Assembly (NCBI RefSeq): GCF_901709675.1
Contig: NC_051095.1
Coordinates: forward strand, 7,159,956-7,223,955
DNA length: 64,000 bases
Reading direction: 5' to 3'
Source of the DNA: Syngnathus acus
Lineage: Eukaryota; Chordata; Actinopteri; Syngnathiformes; Syngnathidae
Part shown: one piece after another, positions 1-11,225 of the stretch
Numbering within the stretch: position 1 is the stretch's first letter
How the letters are laid out: each line of letters starts with the position of its first letter
Notes under the pieces: generated by a model
Told to the model about the DNA's origin: nothing
Database searches by the model: none
The model's input: the letters and a program-made list of their open reading frames with translations, nothing else
Position numbers and translations under genes: made by a program

Positions 1-307
1 AATTTCCATTTGACGTACGTATTGTTCCACACAGTAAAGCTAATTTAGTTGTCGATGAAGCTAAGATTTATTTGTCCCACACAGGGAAATGTACTGTGTT
101 CAAACACCAACAACAAATTGAAATAAACTAGTGTACATGATGTTACAAGCAATTTAGTCCATCAACAAACAAAATGAATCTTTTGGGCAGAAAAAAAAAA
201 CCTAAGACACTTTTGATTCTCCAATGATTTTGTAAACCACAAAGGCAAGTAAAGCTCAATTCTATAGCAGACGATCCATTTTACTGTTGTGGTTGATTCC
301 CAGAATA
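1..307. other. No feature seen
   Basis: AT-rich unique-looking sequence with no coding signature, RNA gene or repeat that I recognise. The open frame on the minus strand has no domain and low-complexity composition. Confidence 0.5.
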
Positions 308-423
308 GAGATGAAAACACATCACCCATCAGAGAGGCAATTATTTTTAAAACAAAATAAATAAAAAACAGCGGGATCAGGAAATGTCCTGGGTGGCACA
401 GAGAATTGTGGGTAATGAGGGTG
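308..423 (+). repeat. Diverged direct repeat, copy 1
   Basis: This block recurs in the same orientation at 1465-1587. Both copies open with GAGATGAAAACACATCACCC, continue with a GGCAATTATT segment, then an A-rich or purine-rich middle, and close with GAATTGTGGGTAATGAGGGTG. The ends are nearly identical while the middles differ in length and sequence (A/T-rich here, GA-rich in copy 2). It could be a local duplication about 1.16 kb apart, or two copies of an unrecognised interspersed element. Function is unknown. Confidence 0.7.
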
Positions 424-1464
424 GAGTTCATTTCATTAACGGCCGACTGGAGTACATGCAGGTGTAGTCAAGGAAAGACCGCGTGGAGTGAGAAAAACAA
501 GATGGAGTCGTCCATCGGTCTCGGCTAATGTCAGCAAATTCTCGACTTGCTTATTTTTCGTATTTGAATATAAAAACAGCGAGTAAACGTCACTGTAAAC
601 ATCAACGTTAATTTTTGCAAAGATTTGTAGAAATTAAGTGTGAAAATAAACTAAGTTAAAAAGAAATAATCTCTCAGAATGTGTGTCCTCGGGTTTTAAA
701 ATAGTTAGGGTACTAAGAACGGGTATTCAAATGATGGTTTGGCTTTTCAAGTAGGGTTCCAAATTTGAACAAAGGTTATAAAATTGAGTTTGAGAAATTC
801 AACTATTTCGGTTAGGTTCCTCGACTATGTATTTTTGCTCTTCCCCCAAAATACTTGTTTGCTTCATTGAGGAATAAATTGTCTTTGATTTTCACTAAAA
901 CCGTCGGCGGCGCTGAGGACTCTGCTTCGCATTTCGCATCGGAAATATAATAAAAAGTCCAATTATGCCGGTTTCAGTGCCGTTGTAGTCATATTCCAGT
1001 AAAACGGTAATAACGAGGCAATTAGATTAGTAAACACGAGCATGATGATGCACATTACTGCACATTGTGTGAAAATTGCAGCAAGCACAAAATGAGCTTT
1101 AAGGCCATTCGGGGGGCTCCCCTGAAGTCTCTTTGCCAAAAGAAAAAAAGAAAAGTAGACATAAAGAGAATGTTCCAGATATATTAAGTGTGAGCGGCCT
1201 TGCTTTTGTAATTGTAGACGCAAAGCAATTATTCAAGAGATCAATAATTGACCAAGACGTCCTCATTACTTTAAATTGGGACGCGCACTGAGAAGTGTTC
1301 TTTCAATGTTAGAATGGGGTCACACCCATCTCTCGGGGGCTTTTTAGCGTGTGTGTGCGTGTGAGAATGTGTGTGTGCTGACTCAGCAGGTCATGCAAAG
1401 GCAGCGCCCGTTGCTGCTGGAGCTGTTGGCCAATGGTGCGTCACTTAACTGCTGTCCCGGAAGA
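424..1464. other. Unannotated stretch with weak repeat traces
   Basis: No gene seen. Around 690-830 there are scattered GGTT/GGGTT-like words of the type that also appear near 59450-59580 and 61640-61870. Around 820-905 and 585-660 there are single diverged copies of the CTTGATGTTTACAAAA motif that forms an array at 3.2-4.25 kb. A short GT-rich run lies at 1350-1375. Confidence 0.4.
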
Positions 1465-1587
1465 GAGATGAAAACACATCACCCATCAGAGGGGCAATTA
1501 TTCTTTAAAAAAGAGAGAGAGAGAAAAACGGAGATCGAGAAGATGAAGTGTCCCGGGTGGCCGAGGGAATTGTGGGTAATGAGGGTG
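1465..1587 (+). repeat. Diverged direct repeat, copy 2
   Basis: Second copy of the block at 308-423, same orientation. The opening 20 bases and the closing 20 or so bases match copy 1 almost exactly. The interior contains a GAGAGAGAGA run that is absent from copy 1. An open frame crosses it but shows no domain, so it is not treated as coding. Confidence 0.7.
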
Positions 1588-1785
1588 CAACACGTTTAAT
1601 TAGCAGTAGAGTGCAGTGCAGCGAATAGAGGAGGGAAGCGATCAGATGTAAACATCAAAGATGATTTAAAACGGCCAATAAAGCTAATGTACATGGTTTT
1701 CATAAACATCAAAGACAAATTCGATTTTAATGAAAATAGCCTTTGTGGTTTTGTAAGCATAAAAAAAAAAACAATTTCGTTTCCA

Positions 1786-1798
1786 ATGAAGCTCATGT
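1786..1798. repeat. Target-site duplication of SINE copy 1 (left)
   Basis: ATGAAGCTCATGT occurs here and again at 2138-2150, bracketing the SINE exactly. A 13-bp perfect duplication is what LINE-driven target-primed reverse transcription leaves. Confidence 0.9.
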
Positions 1799-2137
1799 AG
1801 CACGTCCGCCTCGCAGTTAGGAGGGTGCGGGTTCGATTCCACCTCCGGCCCTCCCTGTGTGGAGTTTGCATGTTCTCCCCGGGCCCGCGTGGGTTTTCTC
1901 CGGGCACTCCGGTTTCCTCCCACATCCCAAAAACATGCTTGGTAGGCCGATTGAAGACTCCAAATTGTCCCTAGGTGTGAGTGCGAGTGCAAATGGTTGT
2001 TTGTCTCTGTGTGCCCTGCGATCGGCTGGCAACCGGTTCAGGGTGTCCCCCGCCTACTGCCCGATGACGGCTGGGATAGGCTCCAGCGCTCCCGCGACCC
2101 CCGTGGGGACTAAGCGGTTCAGAAAATGGATGGATGG
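1799..2137 (+). mobile_element. tRNA-headed SINE, young, 5'-truncated
   Basis: A SINE retrotransposon mobilised in trans by a LINE. The tRNA-like head contains a B-box, GGTTCGATTCC, at about 1830. The body includes the words TTTGCATGTTCTCC, CGGTTTCCTCCCAC and CCAAAAACATGC, which are typical of a very common fish repeat, and the 3' end runs into (GGAT)n. Compared with the full-length copy at 29750-30112 (minus strand), it lacks about 24 bases at the 5' end, including the A-box region, so it is probably transcriptionally dead. A perfect 13-bp target duplication flanks it. It differs from the other copy at only about three positions, all at CpG sites. Open frames across it on both strands are artefacts of its high GC content. 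Confidence 0.92.
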
Positions 2138-2150
2138 ATGAAGCTCATGT
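2138..2150. repeat. Target-site duplication of SINE copy 1 (right)
   Basis: Perfect second copy of the 13-bp duplication ATGAAGCTCATGT found at 1786-1798. Confidence 0.9.
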
Positions 2151-2324
2151 GCATATTTTGTGTTAAGTCAATTTGGACCATGTGAAATGTGACGTTTTGT
2201 ATGTTTTATGGTTGATTTGTGTTGTGTATTGTGATCATTGTCCCAATTTGTGAAATAATCTCCTGTGCACGATTGACCAGGAGGATGCTGCATCGATACG
2301 GCAACAACCCAAGTTTCTTGATGA

Positions 2325-2440
2325 GATGGATGGATGGATGGATGGATGGATGGATGGATGGATGGATGGATGGATGGATGGATGGATGGATGGATGGATG
2401 GATGGATGGATGGATGGATGGATGGATGGATGGATGGATG
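2325..2440. repeat. (GGAT)n microsatellite
   Basis: About 29 uninterrupted ATGG/GGAT units. Degenerate continuation (GACGGACGGACA, ATGGATGGATGG) runs to about 2485. The same tetranucleotide ends the SINE 190 bases upstream, so the tract may have been seeded by an older SINE tail whose body has been lost. Repetitive open frames here (WMDG, HPSI) are meaningless. Confidence 0.95.
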
Positions 2441-2524
2441 ATATGACAGACGGACATGACGGACGGACAATGATGGATGGATGGGGTTTTTAATCTTGCC
2501 TTTATATGTTGTTTAGTAACTACG

Positions 2525-2582
2525 TAGTGCTAATTGTGTATGAAATGTGCTATATAAATAAAGCTGCCTTACTTTGCCTTGG
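2525..2582 (+). mobile_element. LINE 3' tail fragment (L2-like)
   Basis: The segment contains ATGAAATGTGCTATATAAAT, followed by an AATAAA signal and a short repetitive CCTTACTTTGCCTTG end. This phrase is the usual 3' terminus of L2-type non-LTR retrotransposons in fishes. Only the last few dozen bases are present, consistent with severe 5' truncation. The family assignment is from memory. Confidence 0.5.
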
Positions 2583-3214
2583 TAATGTTAAAAGCATATT
2601 AAATTCATTGAAGACCAAAATGTCATTGACGTCAATTAGGTTCATGAATGATTAGCTTGTCCCTACTGTCAACAACACACGATCAGAGCTATGAAGCACC
2701 AATGCCTTAGTCGTCACTACTCTCCAACAGGATCAAATTTGAAAATCACTGCATCAGATTGTCAACCCGGATGACGGGCGACCGACATCTTTAAATAATC
2801 CAACATCCTCCCCAAACATTTCTGCTCGAGCACCTGCAATGAAAGCGAATGAAAAAAAGGTTAAAGAGTGTTGCTAATGGGCCGCGACGACCGTTCACCT
2901 TCGCCTGCGTCGGTCTGTTCCGCTCTCTGCCGGGGGGATAATGGCCGCCCCCATTGAGGATTCATCCCTCGTCCCTCAACTTTTTCTTTCTCGACGCCGC
3001 CTTGCCGCCAAATGCAAATCCGCTCTGTCACATCTTTTTAACTAGCCCTCCGCCCTCGTCTTTCTCGCTGCCTTTTGCTTTTTCTCTCTCCTCCTTGTGG
3101 AGGATTAGCAGCCGTGCGTGACTGATGGGGAGGAGATACGCCATCAGAATAAGTTACAAGCCCCTGCTTTCTCTTCCTCCTTCATATTCTCTCAGAAGTG
3201 GTGAGGAAGTCACT
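2583..3214. other. No gene; pyrimidine-rich patch
   Basis: Unique-looking sequence. The stretch 2960-3090 is rich in CTTTCTCTC-type runs on the plus strand. No exon structure, RNA gene or mobile element end was recognised. Confidence 0.4.
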
Positions 3215-3436
3215 ACATTGTCTTTGATGTTTACAAGGTGGGTTGTCCTTGATGTTTACCAAAATTTTGGAAGTTGTGCTGGTGATGTTTGATGTTTGCC
3301 AAAATACATTTGTTAATTTCTCATTGACGCATAAATTGGCCTTGATGTTAACAAAATATAAACTTTCACAGCTAATTGTTTTTGATATGAACAAAACGTT
3401 AGTGTGTTTAAAGATAACCTTGAAATTTTAAAAACA

Positions 3437-3484
3437 AAAAATAATTGGAATCAGACTGTTAAAAATAATTGGAATCAGACTGTT
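3437..3484 (+). repeat. 24-bp perfect tandem duplication
   Basis: A 24-base unit containing TAATTGGAATCAGACTGTT is present twice head to tail (3437-3460 and 3461-3484). It lies inside the eroded minisatellite and is much younger than it. Confidence 0.9.
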
Positions 3485-3802
3485 AAATGTTCCTTGACGT
3501 TTGCAAAAATTGTCTCCAGTATTTTCAAAGTGTGTTGAAGAATAAATTGGCCTCCGTGTTCACCAAATGTTAGCAATGTATGTTTTTGATGTTTGCCAAA
3601 ATAAAAATTGTCCTTGATGTCCTACAAAACGCCGACACCTACTGTACTTATATATTTGATGTTTACAAAAGAATGCCTTAATGATGGTTGACAACCTTCA
3701 TTCATGCATTTTCGGAACCACTTAATATTTTGAAACATATACTTCTTAGAATTAGTGCCGACTAACGTATCCTTGATATTTACAAAAACATAGTTTAAGT
3801 TG

Positions 3803-3870
3803 GATTATAAGGCGCACTGTCGGAAAATTGGAGGTTTTTAGGTGCGCCCTATAATGCGGAAAATACGGTA
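3803..3870 (-). mobile_element. Fragment of a TACGGTA-type palindromic MITE
   Basis: The segment matches, in reverse orientation, the first 70 or so bases of the elements at 29430-29740 and 42563-42876. It shows AAGGCGCACTGTCGG, an AAAATTGGAGG stretch, GGTGCGCCCTATA and the terminal GCGGAAAATACGGTA. Only one end is present, so it is a solo terminal fragment inside the eroded minisatellite. Confidence 0.75.
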
Positions 3871-4255
3871 TGTAAATTGCAGCGGCTGTTTACAAAAAAG
3901 AAATGTGTTGGTCTTTGAGGTTTTGAATTAATTGCTGTATAAATTGCCCTTGATGTAAACAAAACACGTAAATTGTTTATTGAATCATTGATAAATATAA
4001 GAAAATTGTCCTTGATGTTTACATGTCCGTTCATTTACAACTAAAATGTCTTTCTGTTTACATAGCCACAAATATTAGCTTGATTAATGAGTAAATTATC
4101 TTTGACATTTACAAAGATGCATTCATAACGTTGCTTGACAACTATGCTGTTCAAGATATTGAACATTCTCTAAATGGCTGATATTTAGAAAACACATTTC
4201 TTGTCTTAACAAAACACGTACATTGACGACTAAATAGTCCCTAATGTTTATTAAA

Positions 4256-5640
4256 GAAACATGTTTTGGGAACAATTTCCTCTCTCTCTGTAGTAGCTGG
4301 GATGGAAGGAAGGACTGAAGGTAGTTCGAGAAGGAAAGTGTGGCCTGTAATCCGTCTGGGTGGCCTCCGGGAGCCCCTCATTACTGTCAGCGTCTCAGTC
4401 ATTGTGACGGCCGCCGTGGGTCTCGTGCCAAGGCAGGGAAATGAAATGCTTATTAGGAATTCCGCCGGCACCTGCCTGTGCCTCCCTCAACTAGGTTGAA
4501 GCCCCCCTTCCCACCCCCGCAAACGTAACAAGGATACACTCACTCAGCTGTGTGCTGGCACAAGAGTCAGCGAAAAATGTGTAGACATCACCCTTGCTGC
4601 CAACAAGACTTCATTATCTAAAGCTGGGTTTTGGAATAGCTACTTTGATACTGGCAATGTGATCATTCAAATTTTGAAAACGTGGGTTCTTCTCTGTTGA
4701 GTTGGCAAAAACTTTGAACTTTGGTTAACACAGAAAATATGCTCCACAATGCATATGTCCACAAGCTTTGGCGATTACGTGATTGCCTTGCCTGGAGTAG
4801 CAATTTCGATTAAAAAAAAAAAATAAAATAATAAATCGATCCGCCTTAGTATAAAGGGCAGCTTCAAGTAGCCCATCTCCACCACTTCTCTTTGTCTAAA
4901 TGATGCAGTGTTGCTTCCAGTAGAGCTCAGTGCTGCCAGGAATGTTGTGGCACAACATGGTAACACACCAACGGCACGCAAATCTGAATTTGACTTTCCT
5001 GTATATTTTAAAAATTAAACTAAACTTGGGGTTAATCTTTTATCTTTATTCTTTTGAAAGTTATTTTTGTACAAAAGCAAAATTCCTGACAATCTTACAA
5101 AGGTAAAGTATTTGTTCTTGTGTGTATTGGCAAACGATTTGTGCAAGCGCACACATTATCATCGCACGATCTTGAAGGCAACCTTGGCAGAAGCCCGAGT
5201 CTCATTAGCCTGACTAGAAAAAGTTGGCTAACTTTTTTGTGTCTCACAAGTGTAGCACGGCAACCTTAACTAGAAGACGCACACGTGAGTGAGTGTGCAT
5301 GAATAATTGATGTGCCACCTCCTTCTATGAATATTTCAGCACTGTCACACAGACACCTGCTCTAATATTTGTATTTCTACCTTTTGTTATCCGTCGCCTG
5401 TCGCCTAATCGCAGCAAGCTCCTCGTCGCCTTTGTTGACAAACTGTTTTCCACTCCACTCCTCAAAACAAATATAAAGTGTGGACCCATATTTAAAAAAA
5501 ATAAAACACAAATTGGAAGGAATTGAATCACTTTTAAAAAGTGCAAGCAGGATATTGTGGTTCAAAAAATCTAAAAAGAAAAAAAAAACATCTCTGTACA
5601 TGCGCTACAAAACTCTTCTATGCCGAAATGGGGCATGTTC
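4256..5640. other. No feature recognised
   Basis: Mixed-composition sequence without exon or repeat that I can support. The patch 4290-4500 is more GC-rich than its surroundings and open on both strands, but the frames show no domain. Poly-A or poly-T runs occur near 4813 and 5578. Confidence 0.35.
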
Positions 5641-6169
5641 AGGACAACAACCTACCCAGTGATGTGTTTCAACAATCGACTCTGCATCCTGTGCATCAAT
5701 CAACATTACACAACAATCTACCAAACAGGTGTGTGTAGGCCAGTGCATACGACAACATACACAATAGAAACACAATCTGATACTGTACGACAATCAACAA
5801 AAACTTTGGTCCAAAAATTGACTAGAATGTGCACTTTCTTCCTCTAGATGTCATAATTATTATTATCATTCTTATTATTATTAAATAACAGAAACCATTG
5901 ATTATCTAAATTATTCAAGTATTTATATCATGATCCGGTTCATACCTGAATGCCATATTTCTAGATAACTTTAGAGTTTATTATGATACATTTTTGAGGC
6001 ACCACCTCAGGTGTTGCGGCCTCCAATTTGTTCATCAAAAGAGCTCCTTTGTCCTATGACAGCTGAAAGTGAAGATCACACAAAATGTCTTCCGCTCTCC
6101 AGCAGTAATTGGTGCACACACGCACACACATCCATGTACGCAATCACACACACACATCCACGTACGCAA

Positions 6170-6281
<112 letters not shown>

Positions 6282-7182
6282 CCCTGTATGCCCTCTTGTT
6301 TCCTTGTTTAGTTTTAATTGACTCTTCTTTTTTTTTAATGCTTCATGCGCAGTGCCCACATGACACCGCTGTTGCCGTGGCGGCGTCACGCTCTGACAGT
6401 AAGTGGTGTCGAATGTCTGGCGACAGACGGGAGGTGACGCGTTGGGCTGCGGGGTGACGGGTTGGGTCGGGCGACTGTCAGGATGTGTGACCTGCCACCA
6501 AACAGGAAGTCAGGTTTTGCTGACATCCTGTTGCTGGCTGTCACCGTGGGAGCAAACTTCATTCGTCTTCTTTGCTGTAAAATGTCGTTCCTCACCTGTT
6601 TGTTAGAAGACTTTATGTGCTGCATTCAAAGCTTCTGCTCGGGACAATTTCTCCGTATTCTTCTAAAAATCCTGTGCAACAATCGACCCAATACAACACT
6701 TGGTATATCAATATATGTGCAATATTCAAGCCTAAACTCTAAACAGTAAAACAATCCAGACATTTGTACATCTTTGTGTATAACATGGCATGCAATAATG
6801 TACAATATATATAAGTTTGTATACAGCAATCTACACAAACAAAAATAATTTCAACAGTCTGTACAACAATCTACCCAACATATGATGGAGCAATCTGTAC
6901 AGCAGATTACAAAAGATTATGAATGAATCACTGTGTATTAAGAATTTGAAAAAAAAAAACATGTACAACATTCTGTACCGCAACCCCCCCCAACATTCAG
7001 TAAAAAACAAATTTACATAGCAATCTGAAATAATGTGGAAAAATCGACGAAACATTCTGTACATGATCTTGTTCAACAATCTACTCAACTTTCTTTATCA
7101 CCTTCTAAACAAGTGTCTATCTAATTTTTCATACAACCATCTCAACGTCTTTTTAACAATCTATTATAACAATTGATTAGAA

Positions 7183-7310
7183 TACAAAATATCTGCACGG
7201 TAATTTAAGTGACAACAATCTACCCTACTCCTGTACAAAATATCTGCACGATAATTTAAGTGACAACAATCTACCCAACTTCTGTACAAAATATCCGCAC
7301 AACAATCCAC
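7183..7310 (+). repeat. 51-bp tandem repeat, about 2.5 copies
   Basis: Copies start at 7183, 7234 and 7285 with the word TACAAAATATCTGCAC. The first two are nearly identical over 51 bases and contain GACAACAATCTACCC. The third diverges after about 20 bases. It is the youngest part of the surrounding eroded array. Confidence 0.9.
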
Positions 7311-8044
7311 ACAACAAAAAAAGTATACCATTTCTTATATTTCTTCTATGAGGTCGTGCCATCCATCCGCAAATCTCAAGACTTGATTCAGAGGTTGCAG
7401 CAATCAAATCATTGGCCCTTTTCTTTGCGTTTGCTTTTGCTTTCTTATTTCGCCAAACTGTGAGTTATCACAATATTTCATTGCATGATGCACGGAACAT
7501 CAAGCGAGTGAGAGATCTGTCATTGGCGATATCATAGCCGACACACGGGCTTGCCTTTGAACGTATCGTGTCCAGCAGAAATGCTAATTCGTATAATTAC
7601 CAAACATAGATGTTATCCCGCGTATGATGTGAGCCCCAAACGGACGCAGATGGAGCTGCCATTTTGCCACTGATAATTGCCTTTTACAGAGCGGCGAGAA
7701 GGGCTGGCTCGGGGGGCGGGGGGATATGCTGGGAGGGGGTTTCATTGTGGAGAACACTTTGAAGCTTCCTGCCTGTTATGTGCTGCGAGGTCTTTCCTCC
7801 ATGAAATCCATTAGCTTAGCGCCGCTGCCAGAGTGCTCGCTAAAATCATTCGGCGGCTTGCACGGGTTGACCCCCTGCCTGACTTGAAATGCGTCGAGGG
7901 ACTCGGATAAGGGCCATAATTACGTGACAACCTTTAAATAACTGCTGTCTATAGATAGGATTTGATCATGTGTGGCAAAGAACCTGTTTGGGAGGAGCGG
8001 AAAAAGGTTTAAAATTGTAGATTTCTGCACCACGTAGTAAGTAT
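7311..8044. other. No gene; possible unique regulatory DNA
   Basis: No repeat recognised. 7560-7700 contains AT-rich words such as GCTAATTCGTATAATTACC that resemble homeodomain cores, but this is not diagnostic. A G-rich run occurs at 7711-7738. Confidence 0.3.
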
Positions 8045-8130
8045 GTACATCATGACAGGACTCACAGATATCGTCACGAATCCTATGCTGGGAAATGTAC
8101 AGAAAGTCGGTCGGCCATTTTGGTTTAACG
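8045..8130 (+). repeat. Dispersed CATTTTGG repeat, diverged copy
   Basis: CATGACAGGACTCACAGA is followed by a GTCxCxxGAATCC word and then by GTCGGTCGGCCATTTTGGTT. This matches the order of blocks seen in better copies at 23.2-23.7 kb and 46.6-46.9 kb: a CATGAGTAGACCCACA-like block, a TCTCAAGAAGCC-like block, and GTCAGCCATTTTGG. Confidence 0.5.
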
Positions 8131-9060
8131 TGAAATACAGCATAGAAAGGGTGTCCGCCTTTTTGAGTTGAAGGCAACCCATTTTGTTTTTTATAGTTTG
8201 ATCAACACGATATGTCCGCTGTAGTATTAAAAAGCATCTGGCACCAGTCGACTTTGTTTAAATGAAATCCAGAACCCCCAAAATTCAAATGACAACCGCT
8301 TGTGATATAATGCACAGGTAGCTGAGTATATATTATCTACCTCAACTTCTCAACTTCATCCTAATTATTGTTCCTCACCACAACTACAAAAACAACCATA
8401 TAAAGCAAATCTTATACATCACTCAAAGACATCTTGTGTAGCCAGAATACAAAATAATGATATAAAATATAACAAATGAGCACACACTTGAAGCGATCTC
8501 CAAGCACGGCAGCCACAGCTGTGCCACACTCATCATCCCGGCATAACACAAGCGACAATAACAACTGAGGAATCTGACAAAGAAATCTAATATATGAATA
8601 AAGTTCATTATACTCACTCAAAGAGGACATTATTTGGAGACCGAATCCATCCTTCTCTCATCCTCTTGAGAAGAGTTCAATTGCTCTTTTGAGGATATAA
8701 AAACAAGTCACATCCAGAATTTTGTTTTCTTTCTTCAGTCTGAAGCCATATGTTGTATTTCTAGTTGAAACTTTTATTTACTCAATGCGAAATATATAAA
8801 AAGTAGATGCATTTGCTAGCACAAACCGGTTTGGGCTCGTTTGTTGTCGTTATTATAGCAGCCTATCTAAAGGCATGAAGAACGATGATACTGCAGAGAC
8901 ACTCTTCAAAACTTTTTTCATGTTTTGAATCTGAATTAATTTCTACCAATATATTTGATAGTTTGAGGGAGTTTACCAAATGAAAAAGGTTGAATAAGAC
9001 AATAAAACACAAGGTAAAATGTGTCATCAGGCCATTTTGTTGCGCCATCTTAACATCACA
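8131..9060. other. No feature recognised
   Basis: AT-rich sequence without coding signature, RNA gene or recognised repeat. Confidence 0.4.
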
Positions 9061-9560
9061 TATGGATCTAATATGATGAAAAGTGTGACCCGGCTGCCCC
9101 GCCCACCCTGAGTCACGGCTACCGAGTCAAACGGCAGCCATGACCTCGGCATGAGGAGACAGCTTTTCTCTCATCTGTGATTGGTGGCCAGCCGACGACA
9201 AACACGGCCAGTGCGCCGTCGTCCTCGCATCTGATCAATGCATCCGTTTGGCGACGCTTGGCCTCGGCCGGCGGGCCGGCTTGCGACGACGTCGGGCTTT
9301 GTCCCGACCGAAATTCTTTTCACGTGTTAGCTGACAGCGGCAAATTGGTGTGTCATTGAGCCCCCGCCTTTATTTCCACTGTCCATCAAAGTTGAAAGCT
9401 GAAGGGTCTCCAGTTAACGCTACACCACCTTTTTCCGCGGGCCCCCGCGGAGCGCAAGGTCGGCGGCCGAACGCCACCCGGCCGGCGACCTTGACGGAAT
9501 GGCCTGTAATATGAATACAATCATACTGAGTGGCAAAATAACGGCGCCGTAAATTCAATG
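9061..9560. other. CpG-rich, self-complementary patch
   Basis: This stretch is clearly richer in C+G and CpG than its neighbours. It contains GGCCGGCGGGCCGGCTTGCG near 9268 and CCGCGGGCCCCCGCGG near 9436, both strongly self-complementary, plus CGGCCGGCGACC near 9480. It could be a small CpG island or a decayed GC-rich element. No exon or promoter motif was identified. Confidence 0.4.
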
Positions 9561-10073
9561 AACAACCCTTCCGACCTCACTTCACCTTCCTTCACCTCTT
9601 CTTCCATGAGACCATTTTTTGGGGGGAAGGGGGGGGGGGGGGTATGGGACAAAGTAATGGAGCCCTCCCCAGAGAGACCCTGAGAAGAGTTCTCTTCTCC
9701 TAACAAAATGTCAAGGCGCCCAAGCGTAGAAAAATGGGAGCGCGGAAGAGGCACCACTTAGCCAAGAGACGAGGACAGCACCACCTGCTTAGCGCCCCGA
9801 TCTGTTCTCCTGCCGTCACGACTTTATTTCATTGAACAGGAGGGCTGGAGCAAAACAAAGTTCAGAGGAACAACAACTGTGATGACAGAAAACAAAAATC
9901 ACTTGGAACTATTAGGTGCAAACTGCCCTGTGTTTCACTACCTGAATTTGTTTCATCGCCGAAACATCTTCAGTTGCCTGAAAAAGCATTTTAGGAAGTA
10001 AACACATCTGTACCACTACCAGAATTACAATGAGTATTTGTCACAAATCAGTGTTATGTTTTATTACTTGATG
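9561..10073. other. No gene; G-homopolymer present
   Basis: A poly-G run with one short interruption occupies about 9620-9642. The remainder is unremarkable and shows no exon or mobile element end. Confidence 0.5.
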
Positions 10074-10171
10074 CCACACTGAATAAACCCACTGAGGTTT
10101 CGTTAGCTTGGACACACAACTACCACACTGAATAAACCCACTGAGGTTTCGTTAGCTTGGACACACAACTA
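10074..10171 (+). repeat. Perfect 49-bp tandem duplication
   Basis: The 49-base unit beginning CCACACTGAATAAACCCACT occurs twice without mismatch (10074-10122 and 10123-10171). Identity implies a recent event, or an assembly artefact. Confidence 0.95.
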
Positions 10172-11225
10172 CCAGAGCCGGAATGAGCATTACATTTATG
10201 TAACTAGACCATATAGAACAAGACCCTGTTAATGTGTTTAAAAAGCCTGTGCTGATGTCATGTGACGACTTGTCACAAACTAAAATAAATAAATGTGTAA
10301 AAAAGAAACATGACTGCATGAATACCAGAACCTGAATGTGTCATAAATCAATATTTTAAATTTCATTGAAACGATAGTGTACGAGTTCCATCCATTCAAA
10401 AGATGATGAAGTTCTTTCTGCGATATCTCGTCCTCCTGCAGGTGAGGGGCCGTGGCTCTATGCCACAAATGGTAAGTGTCTCAGCCGTTGCATGGAAAAG
10501 TGATGGATGGTATTGGGCGTGAAGGTAAAGATGCCGCAACGCCCTTAAAGAACACTTCCACTGTGATTACATTTACATTTAAAAGGCTCAATTTGCACTT
10601 ATCGTCTTCTGACCCCAACAGGGCCCCAATATACCCCCGCACCCCCAACACACACACAAACACGCCTTATACCCGCTACAGCAAACTTATCCAACGCCAG
10701 CCATTTCATTAGACACTCATTTTGAGCATATTATACAATCTACGATCAATAAACTTTAACGGCCTTTGGGTTTAGTGCATGTTTTTGTGCAAAACAAATC
10801 AACAACAATAGAAATAAAGATGTAAAAAAAGAAAGAATCACATAAGTGTCCTTGGGAATGTGGCAGCTCCAAAGTGTTGACGATGAGCGAGTCATAATTA
10901 AACGAAATTCATTAGGGCTAAATTGAAAGCGTTGAAAATGTGATTATTTCTGTCTTTGGAGCGACCTTCGTCAAAGAGCTGAGAGTCAAAAGCCTCATTT
11001 AGCGAGTGGATGCAGCGACGATAAAAAAAGATGTATAACGTTCCATAATGTTTGATCCTTCGTTTATATGCTGTGTTACAGGTGAGTCTGAAAAACTCGG
11101 TTGATATTAATTTATTAGGAATTGTATGAAAATATCAGCACATATTCAAGACGGGGCATGAAAAAAAAAGGAAGGAAATGATGCAAAACAACAAAAACAC
11201 ATCCGTATTGGAACGTAGTTGGGGA
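10172..11225. other. No feature recognised
   Basis: No exon, RNA gene or mobile element identified. 10880-10960 contains AT-rich words (CATAATTAAACG, ATTCATTAGGGC) that could be part of conserved non-coding DNA, but nothing decides it. Confidence 0.35.

Larger units (their letters stand above)
3215..4255 (+). repeat. Eroded minisatellite, TTGATGTTTACAAAA family
   Basis: About ten or more diverged copies of a word close to TTGTCCTTGATGTTTACAAA recur every 30-130 bases, for example near 3218, 3246, 3287, 3340, 3492, 3577, 3612, 3655, 3772, 3947, 4007 and 4098. They are often preceded by an AATAAATTG-like word. The spacing is irregular and the copies are heavily mutated, so this looks like an old tandem array decaying in place. 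Outlying copies exist near 600, 880 and 1650. Confidence 0.65.

Noticed and set aside
1830-1870. tRNA gene, from the GGTTCGATTCC B-box
   Set aside because: It is the tRNA-like head of a SINE; no cloverleaf acceptor stem, and the body is the known repeat. The same applies to 30040-30112.
2168-2470. HPSI- and WMDG-repeat proteins
   Set aside because: Translation of the (GGAT)n microsatellite in different frames.
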